DNA of 11,340 bases from Lachnospiraceae bacterium (GTDB taxonomy: Bacteria; Bacillota; Clostridia; Lachnospirales; Lachnospiraceae): positions 1-11,340 of the forward strand of contig JAJPYH010000033.1 of assembly GCA_021205045.1 (NCBI GenBank), written 5' to 3'. Positions within the stretch are counted from its first letter, which is position 1. Every line of letters starts with the position of its first letter. The notes under the pieces are model-generated. The model did no database searches. It was given only the letters and a program-made list of their open reading frames with translations, and was not told where the DNA came from. Of this stretch, positions 1 through 5,007 are shown piece by piece. The position numbers and the translations under genes are program-made.

Positions 1-81
1 TGTCCCAAAAAACGGACTTAAAGGCTTAACGACCCAATTACTGACTAACACCATTCAATTTTTACAGCGAGGTGTTATATC

Positions 82-480
82 ATGAGATTAAGAGATCGAT
101 TTGCCCGTTTTATGTACGGGCGCTACGGCACGGATCGGCTGAATCAGTTTTTGAGCATTGTGGTGATTGTCTGCCTGGTATTGTCCTTTATTTTCGGACA
201 GATTTTTTATTACATCGGACTGGTCTGCCTGGTGATTGAGCTGTTCCGCACTTTTTCCAAAAATACAACGAAAAGGTACGCGGAAAATCAGAAATACCTG
301 CAGATGGAGGCTACAGTCAAAAATAAATTCAGCGGCTTTAAGCATACTGCTTCCCAGAGCAAGGATTATCATATCTACAAGTGTCCGAGCTGCGGACAGA
401 AGATCCGGGCACCAAGAGGAAAGGGCAAAATTGTGATCACCTGCCGTAAATGCGGTACGGAATTTACAAAGCGCAGCTGA
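82..480 (+). CDS. Small membrane protein with C-terminal zinc ribbon
   Basis: I do not recognise a named family. The 132-residue protein has a basic N-terminus (about residues 1-20), two closely spaced hydrophobic segments (about 23-38 and 41-55) that read as a membrane hairpin, a charged linker (56-95), and a C-terminal zinc ribbon with CPSCG at 101-105 and CRKCG at 121-125. The four cysteines C101, C104, C121 and C124 fit one structural zinc site. The ATG follows a GAGGTG ribosome binding site at 69-74 with 7 nt spacing. It is the first of four close + strand genes; the next gene's ribosome binding site overlaps this stop codon, which suggests translational coupling. The ribbon probably lies in the cytosol, where it could bind RNA or a protein, but that is inference. 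The 81 bases upstream show no promoter I can defend, so the operon may begin outside the window. Confidence 0.85.
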   Translation: MRLRDRFARFMYGRYGTDRLNQFLSIVVIVCLVLSFIFGQIFYYIGLVCLVIELFRTFSKNTTKRYAENQKYLQMEATVKNKFSGFKHTASQSKDYHIYKCPSCGQKIRAPRGKGKIVITCRKCGTEFTKRS

Positions 481-491
481 GGTGACGGACT

Positions 492-1331
492 ATGTTTGGG
501 TACGTGATCGTCAATAAGGCTGAAATGAAATATAAGGAATTTGATGTTTATCACTCCTATTACTGCGGTCTGTGCCATGTACTGAAAGAAAATTATGGCA
601 GAGCGGGACAGCTTTCCTTAAGTTATGATATGACATTTGTGCTGATGCTTCTGACTTCGCTGTATGAGCCTGAGGAAACCGCGGATTACTATAGGTGTCT
701 GGCTCATCCTTTTGAGAAACATCTGACCGTGACCAGCGAGGTGACGGAGTATGTGGCGGATATGAATGTGCTGCTCACTTATCTGAAAGCGCAGGATGAC
801 TGGAAAGATGAGAAAAAGATCACCGGCCTGGCCATGGAAACGCTTCTTGGCAGAGATGAGCGCAAGGTCAGTGAGAAATACCGCAAAAAGGCGGATGCCA
901 TCATGAAGCTGATGCGCCAGATCGCCAGAGAAGAAAAAGAAGGGCAGACGGACATCGATACTATGGCCGGACTGTTTGGCTCCGTGATGGCTGAAATTGT
1001 GGCCATGAAGGAGGATGAGTGGCAGGAAATTCTGCGCCGGCTGGGCTATTATCTGGGTAAATTTATTTATCTGGCGGACGCCTACGAGGATATAGAAACC
1101 GATATTAAGAAGAATAATTACAATCCGCTGCGGGAGCGTTATCAGAATCCGGAATTTGAGGACGACTTTCACACGATTCTTACCATGATGATCGCGGAAT
1201 GCTGCAAGGCTTTTGAGCAGTTGCCCATTATCGAGCATGTGGACATCCTGCGTAATATCCTGTATTCCGGGGTGTGGTGCAGGTATCTGGTGGTAAGAGA
1301 AAAGCGGGAGAAGGAAAAGAATCATGAGTGA
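492..1331 (+). CDS. DUF5685 family protein
   Basis: The N-terminus has the pattern I associate with DUF5685: MFGYV..NK.E.K..EF..Y.SYYCGLC (CxxC at C25/C28), then LSLSYDMTF at 41-49 and RCLAHPF at 68-74. The family has no established function that I know of. The 279-residue protein is predicted mostly helical, with no signal peptide. C25, C28, C69 and H72 could form a metal site (inference). Two acidic motifs stand out: DDWKDE at 102-107 and DAYEDIETD at 196-204, the second inside LG..LGKFIYLADAYED, followed by NNYNPL. Spacing and pattern recall the paired Asp-rich motifs of squalene/phytoene synthase-like proteins, but sequence alone does not prove a shared fold. The start is set by GAGGTG at 479-484, which overlaps the previous stop codon. 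The last 8 bases overlap the start of the J-protein gene, so the two are probably translated together. Confidence 0.9.
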   Translation: MFGYVIVNKAEMKYKEFDVYHSYYCGLCHVLKENYGRAGQLSLSYDMTFVLMLLTSLYEPEETADYYRCLAHPFEKHLTVTSEVTEYVADMNVLLTYLKAQDDWKDEKKITGLAMETLLGRDERKVSEKYRKKADAIMKLMRQIAREEKEGQTDIDTMAGLFGSVMAEIVAMKEDEWQEILRRLGYYLGKFIYLADAYEDIETDIKKNNYNPLRERYQNPEFEDDFHTILTMMIAECCKAFEQLPIIEHVDILRNILYSGVWCRYLVVREKREKEKNHE

Positions 1332-2073
1332 TCCGTACAGCGTTCTGGGAGTCAGCAGAAGCGCAAGCGACGAGGAAATCAAAAAAGCATATAAGACACT
1401 GAGCAGAAAATACCATCCGGATGCCAACATCAATAACCCCAATAAGGCGCAGGCAGAGGAAAAATTCAAGGATATCCAGGCTGCCTATCAGCAGATCATG
1501 AAGGAGAGGACAGAAGGATACCAGGGAGACTCCGGTTATGGCGGCAGTGGTTACTCGGGCGGCTACGGCGGAGGCTATGGCAGCAGCGGCTACGGAGGTG
1601 GCTACGGCGGCTTTGGCGGCTATGGAAGGCAGCAGCAGAATACCGGTTATGAGGATGATGCTCACCTTCGGGCAGCAGGCAATTATATCCGCAGCGGGTA
1701 TTACAGAGAAGCCCGCAATGTCCTGGATGGTATGGCAGAGAGCGAGAGAAACGCCCGCTGGTATTATTATAGTGCGCTGGCCCATGCGGGTCTGGGCAAT
1801 AATGTGAAGGCTTTGGAGCACGCGAAGAAGGCTCAGGCCATGGAACCGGGCAATCAGGATTACCGCTCATTGGTTTCACAGCTGGAGAACGGCGGCTCCT
1901 GGTATGCCCGCAGACAGGCGGGATATGGCTTCCCCTCTTCCGGAGGCAGTAATATGTGTGTAAGATGGCTTATCCTTAGTATGATCTGCAACCTCTGCTG
2001 CGGTGGGGGCGGTATGTGCTGCGGAGGCGGCATGGGCGGCGGTTATGGCGGCTATGGAGGAATGTACAGATAA
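1324..2073 (+). CDS. J-domain (DnaJ-like) protein with TPR-like region and Cys/Gly tail
   Basis: This is a 249-residue co-chaperone of the non-canonical J-protein type. The J domain is at about 3-62, with DPYSVLGVSRSAS at the start and the essential HPD at 31-33, which in this family stimulates the ATPase of Hsp70 (DnaK). There is no DnaJ zinc finger or C-terminal substrate domain, so it is not the housekeeping dnaJ. A Gly/Tyr-rich linker (71-100) leads to a helical region (about 112-186) with a TPR-like pattern (YYYSALAHAGLGNNVKALEHA). The tail is unusual: a short hydrophobic stretch (211-222) followed by cysteines C222, C225, C226, C232 and C233 among glycines. That could bind metal or be lipid modified, but neither is shown. 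The gene overlaps the DUF5685 gene by 8 nt. AGAAGG at 1309-1314 serves as ribosome binding site. No Hsp70 gene is in the window. Confidence 0.92.
   Translation: MSDPYSVLGVSRSASDEEIKKAYKTLSRKYHPDANINNPNKAQAEEKFKDIQAAYQQIMKERTEGYQGDSGYGGSGYSGGYGGGYGSSGYGGGYGGFGGYGRQQQNTGYEDDAHLRAAGNYIRSGYYREARNVLDGMAESERNARWYYYSALAHAGLGNNVKALEHAKKAQAMEPGNQDYRSLVSQLENGGSWYARRQAGYGFPSSGGSNMCVRWLILSMICNLCCGGGGMCCGGGMGGGYGGYGGMYR
1534..1626 (+). repeat. In-frame Gly/Tyr codon repeats
   Basis: Imperfect tandem copies of GGCTAYGGCGG-type units encode the Gly/Tyr-rich linker of the J protein (residues about 71-100). Units differ at third codon positions and no reading frame is broken, so this is a protein-level low-complexity repeat rather than a CRISPR or mobile repeat. 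A shorter related GGCGGTTATGGCGG block recurs near 2035-2060 at the 3' end of the same gene, which could allow slippage or recombination between the two. Confidence 0.8.
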
Positions 2074-2091
2074 AATTTACGAGGGGGCAAT

Positions 2092-2948
2092 ATGAACAGG
2101 GAGTTTTTAAATTATCAAAAAAACATGATTTTCTGTTGTGTCTTGATTCGGATGGCACAGCCATGAATACCATGGAGGCCAAGCATCAGAAGTGTTTTGG
2201 ACCGGCTTTCGTGGAGGAATGGGGGCTGGAACTTTATCGTCATCGGGTGCTGGATCTGTGGAATAATATTAATCTGTACTCGGATCTTCGCGGGATTAAT
2301 CGTTTTCAGGGATTATATGTGACGCTGGCTTATGTAAACGCCAATATCACCCCTGTGGGAGATCTGGAGCCGTTAAAGCGCTGGCTGGATGTAACTGAAA
2401 AGTGCTCCAACGCAGCGCTGATTCGCTATATGGAGGATGACGATTCTCCGATTCTGCAAAAGACGCTTCATTGGTCCCAAAAGGCCAGTGAACTGATTCT
2501 CACTATGCCGATTTCCGAGCGCTGTCCCTTTGCAGGCGTGGAAGAGACATTGTCCTATGCATCGGAATTTTGCGATATTGTGGTGGTCTCCTCAGCTAAT
2601 TCCGATGCTGTCTCTGAAGAGTGGGAACGCTATGGACTCAGCTATTATACTTCTCTGGTATTAAGCCAGAACGCGGGTTCTAAGGAGTACTGTATCGGGC
2701 AGTTCCTGGAAATGGGCTATGAGAAGAGCAAGGTTCTGATGGTCGGTGATGGCCTGGATGATCTGGAGGCTGCCAGAAATCAGGGCGTTTTATTTTATCC
2801 GATTACCATCCGCCGGGAGACGGAGTGCTGGGATCGGCTGCAGAATTTTGCGCTGGACAGCTTTTTGGACGGCCGCTATGCCGGGGACTATGCAAATAAG
2901 CTGATTTATGAAATGGAGTCCGCTCTGAGCAGCGATTATGAGACGTGA
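2092..2948 (+). CDS. HAD-family hydrolase, apparently needing a frameshift at its 5' end
   Basis: A phosphatase-like HAD protein of about 285 residues if read across the shift. All four HAD motifs are visible: DSDGT (nucleophile and acid Asp, about residues 19-23), VVVSSAN (motif II), a Lys in GSKEYC (motif III) and GDGLDD (motif IV metal site). Substrate unknown. The problem is the start. The ribosome binding site GAGGGGG (2081-2087) and ATG at 2092 open a frame that stops at TGA 2164-2166 after 24 codons. The catalytic frame has no ATG or GTG with a ribosome binding site before DSDGT; its first nearby ATG (2163) lies after the nucleophile. Joining the frames at the A7 run (2117-2123), by a -1 slip or one extra A, gives a sensible N-terminus (MNREFLNYQ, then a K-rich pair, HDFLLC). 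It follows the J-protein gene by 18 nt. It could be a frameshifted allele, a sequencing error or a programmed frameshift. Confidence 0.75.
2098..2124 (+). promoter_or_regulatory. Candidate -1 frameshift site in the HAD gene
   Basis: Reading from the ATG at 2092, codons are CAA AAA AAC at 2116-2124, so the heptamer A AAA AAC (2118-2124) is in the X XXY YYZ register used for -1 slippage. An SD-like AGGGAG (2098-2103) lies 14 nt upstream, close to the 10-14 nt arrangement of the stimulatory element known from dnaX. A -1 slip places the ribosome at CAT (2124-2126), in frame with the HAD body. A small hairpin (ATGGC at 2152-2156, loop ACA, GCCAT at 2160-2164) lies downstream, but farther away than usual stimulatory stems. 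The alternative is simple loss of one A from an A8 run. Confidence 0.45.
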
Positions 2949-3024
2949 GAGAAAATGAAAAGGCTGCTGACTTATCCTGCGAAAAATCATGGATTGACCG
3001 GAGGTCGCGGAGAGGAGAGCAAAG

Positions 3025-3063
3025 AAACACCCTGCCTGACCTGAAATGATCGGCAGGGTGTTT
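3025..3063. terminator. Hairpin terminator between convergent genes
   Basis: A perfect 12-bp inverted repeat, AAACACCCTGCC at 3025-3036 and GGCAGGGTGTTT at 3052-3063, surrounds a 15-nt loop. It lies between the HAD gene (+) and pyrG (-), which converge. On the - strand the stem is followed by TTTCTTT-like sequence, making it a good intrinsic terminator for pyrG. On the + strand the T run is only the TTT of the stem, so termination of the HAD operon may be weaker. Probably used in both directions. Confidence 0.82.
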
Positions 3064-3073
3064 GCGTATGAGA

Positions 3074-4693
3074 TTAATTTTCACTTTTTTTCTGTGCCAG
3101 CATCGCCGCCACAAAACCCTTAAACAGCGGATGAGGACGATTGGGACGGCTCTTAAACTCCGGATGCGCCTGGGTGGCGATGAAGAAGGGGTGAGTCTCC
3201 TTTGAAAGCTCAATCATCCCCACAATGCGTCCGTCCGGGGACAGGCCGCAGAGCTTTAATCCATTGTCCGTCAGGATCTTGCGGAAATCGTTATTGACCT
3301 CGTAGCGATGTCTGTGGCGTTCGCTGATCTCGGTACTTCCGTACAATTCTGCCGCCAGAGAATCGGGAGTCAGTGTGCAGGGGTAGGCGCCCAGCCTCAG
3401 CGTACCTCCGATATCTTCCACTCCATTCTGATCGGGCATCAGGGCGATCACGGGATAACGGGTGTTGGGATCCAGCTCGATGCTGTGGGCGTCTTTTAAA
3501 CCGGCTACATTGCGGGCAAATTCCACAATGGCCAGCTGCAGACCCAGGCATAGCCCAAGGTAGGGGATTTTGTGGGTGCGGGCGTATTGAATTGCCAGAA
3601 TCTTGCCTTCAATGCCCCGGCTGCCAAAACCGCCCGGCACCAGAATTCCTTCCACATCCCCCAGAATTTCCTCTGCATTTTCCGGGGTGAGTGTCTCTGA
3701 ATCCACCCACTTGATATTGACGGTGGTGTGCAGAGGAATACCGCCGTGTTTTAAGGCTTCCACGACGCTCAGGTATGCATCATGGAGCTGAACATATTTT
3801 CCTACCAGTGCAACGGTGACGGAGGTGACAGGCGATTTCAGATCGGCTACCATCTGCCGCCAGTCGGTCAGATCAGGTTCGGGGCAGTCCAGATTCAGGC
3901 ATTTGCAGACCTCCTGGGCCAGGTGCTCCTCCTCCATGGCCAGGGGAGCTTCATATAAATATTCCACATCCAGATTCTGCATGACACGGCTGCTGGGAAC
4001 ATTGCAGAAGAGGGCAATTTTGTCCTTGATCTGCTGATTTAACGGATATTCACTGCGGCATACAATCATGTCAGGCTGAATGCCGATGCTCAGAAGCTCC
4101 TTCACGCTGGTCTGAGTGGGTTTGGTCTTCAGCTCCTGACTGGCCGCAATGTAGGGAATCAGGGTCACATGAATCAGAACAGCATTTTCGTGCCCTACCT
4201 CATGCTGGAACTGGCGGATGCTCTCCAGAAACGGCTGACTCTCAATATCCCCTACCGTGCCTCCTACCTCGATGATGGCAATGCGGGTGTCGGGATCTGT
4301 ATAATCTCTGAAAAAACGGCTTTTGATTTCATTTGTAATATGAGGAATAACCTGTACCGTTCCGCCGCCGTAATCTCCGCGGCGCTCCTTCTGCAGGACG
4401 GACCAGTAAATCTTGCCGGTGGTCACGTTGGAATTTTTGCCATGACTTTCATCGATAAAGCGCTCATAATGTCCCAGATCCAGGTCAGTCTCGGCACCGT
4501 CGTCTGTGACGAATACTTCGCCGTGCTGGATGGGGTTCATGGTGCCGGGATCAATATTGATATATGGATCCAGCTTCTGCATGGTCACTTTATAGCCACG
4601 AGCCTTTAAAAGCCGCCCCAGGCTTGCCGCGGTGATGCCTTTGCCAAGGCCGGAAACCACACCTCCGGTTACAAATACGTATTTCACTGCCAT
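3074..4693 (-). CDS. pyrG: CTP synthase (glutamine hydrolysing)
   Basis: Converts UTP to CTP using ATP and glutamine, the last step of de novo cytidine nucleotide synthesis, in the cytosol. At 539 residues the length is usual for the family. The N-terminal amidoligase domain (about 1-270) carries the ATP loop SGLGKG at 14-19, the Mg-binding Asp of ETDLDLGHYERF (D72) and Glu of EVGGTVGDIES (E142). The C-terminal class I glutamine amidotransferase domain (about 290-539) has LVPGGFG near 351-357 and the triad Cys382 (GLCLGLQ), His510 and Glu512 (AHPEF). All key residues are present. The ATG is preceded by GGAGGA (bases 4701-4706 on the opposite strand) with 7 nt spacing. The gene is alone on this strand, divergent from ftsH and ending at a strong hairpin, so it is probably a single-gene transcript. 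Confidence 0.98.
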   Translation of the reverse strand: MAVKYVFVTGGVVSGLGKGITAASLGRLLKARGYKVTMQKLDPYINIDPGTMNPIQHGEVFVTDDGAETDLDLGHYERFIDESHGKNSNVTTGKIYWSVLQKERRGDYGGGTVQVIPHITNEIKSRFFRDYTDPDTRIAIIEVGGTVGDIESQPFLESIRQFQHEVGHENAVLIHVTLIPYIAASQELKTKPTQTSVKELLSIGIQPDMIVCRSEYPLNQQIKDKIALFCNVPSSRVMQNLDVEYLYEAPLAMEEEHLAQEVCKCLNLDCPEPDLTDWRQMVADLKSPVTSVTVALVGKYVQLHDAYLSVVEALKHGGIPLHTTVNIKWVDSETLTPENAEEILGDVEGILVPGGFGSRGIEGKILAIQYARTHKIPYLGLCLGLQLAIVEFARNVAGLKDAHSIELDPNTRYPVIALMPDQNGVEDIGGTLRLGAYPCTLTPDSLAAELYGSTEISERHRHRYEVNNDFRKILTDNGLKLCGLSPDGRIVGMIELSKETHPFFIATQAHPEFKSRPNRPHPLFKGFVAAMLAQKKSEN

Positions 4694-4756
4694 GGTTATT
4701 TCCTCCGTAATCTTCGATCAGTATTCACTGGTACCTGTAAAACAAAACACCTGCTT

Positions 4757-4785
4757 ATCATACCATAAGGAAAACCGAAAATCCA
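4757..4785 (-). promoter_or_regulatory. Candidate pyrG promoter (extended -10)
   Basis: On the - strand TGGTATGAT (4765 down to 4757) is an extended -10 box (TG-N-TATGAT). A weak -35, TGGATT, lies 17 nt upstream (4785-4780), matching TTGACA at only three positions. Transcription would start near 4750, giving a leader of about 57 nt. The start region reads roughly AAGCAGGTG, so the GGGC-type initial transcript used for CTP-sensing reiterative attenuation of pyrG in Bacillus is not apparent, and I see no terminator hairpin in the leader. Confidence 0.5.
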
Positions 4786-4838
4786 CTGCTTTATTGTTAA
4801 AATAATTCACAAATCTTTCATAATTGAAGCTCTTTTTT

Positions 4839-4861
4839 CATAAATCGAATATTGATTTATG
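4839..4861. promoter_or_regulatory. 23-bp palindrome over the ftsH -35 box (candidate operator)
   Basis: Arms CATAAATC (4839-4846) and GATTTATG (4854-4861) are perfect 8-bp inverted complements around a 7-nt centre, GAATATT. The right half covers the -35 hexamer of the ftsH promoter (4852-4857), the classic place for a repressor site. It does not match CIRCE (HrcA), the CtsR direct repeat or a canonical Fur box. It has no T run and lies upstream of transcription start on either strand, so it is unlikely to be a terminator. The binding protein is unknown. Confidence 0.5.
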
Positions 4862-4881
4862 GGGGGGTGAACACCTATAAT
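4852..4881 (+). promoter_or_regulatory. Sigma-A-type promoter for ftsH
   Basis: TTGATT at 4852-4857 and a perfect TATAAT at 4876-4881 are separated by 18 nt. Expected start is near 4888-4891, giving a leader of about 120 nt before ftsH. The spacer contains a run of seven G (4861-4867), unusual for a spacer; losing one G would give the optimal 17-nt spacing. This is probably the main promoter for ftsH and the genes behind it. Confidence 0.7.
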
Positions 4882-4961
4882 ATACCTGTTAAACTGGCGG
4901 TTGCAAACAAATTTGAAAGAAATAACAGCTATGAATTTCTGCTTCCGGCATCATACTAATT

Positions 4962-4978
4962 TTACAACACAATTGTAA
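4962..4978. repeat. Short inverted repeat in the ftsH leader
   Basis: TTACAA (4962-4967) and TTGTAA (4973-4978) are inverted complements with a 5-nt gap, and ACAATTGT inside is itself an 8-bp palindrome. It lies 29 nt upstream of the ftsH start. It is too AT-rich to be a strong RNA hairpin. It could be a protein binding site or chance in AT-rich DNA. The rest of the leader shows only another weak AT-rich stem (AGAAAT 4918-4923 with ATTTCT 4935-4940) and no riboswitch I recognise. Confidence 0.3.
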
Positions 4979-5007
4979 CGTACAACAAAGCGAAAACGGG
5001 GAAAACA

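Noticed and set aside
1..81. Insertion sequence end or promoter at the left edge
   Set aside because: TGTCCC at base 1 looked like a possible terminal repeat, but no partner repeat or transposase is present, and no convincing -35/-10 pair is seen.
618..1469. 283-codon open frame on the - strand opposite DUF5685 and the J-protein gene
   Set aside because: It is antisense to two well-supported genes, has no ribosome binding site I can see, and its product shows no recognisable motif.
1534..1626. Possible CRISPR or tandem repeat array
   Set aside because: Units are about 9-12 nt, imperfect, without spacers, and encode a continuous Gly/Tyr-rich linker.
2016..2091. ATG at 2016 as the start of the HAD gene (310 residues)
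   Set aside because: The added N-terminus is an Arg-rich out-of-frame reading of the J protein's Gly-rich codons, and it would begin inside that gene. It explains the open frame but not the strong ribosome binding site at 2081-2087.
4169..4609. 146-codon open frame on the + strand within pyrG
   Set aside because: It is antisense to conserved pyrG codons and has no start signal or recognisable protein motif.
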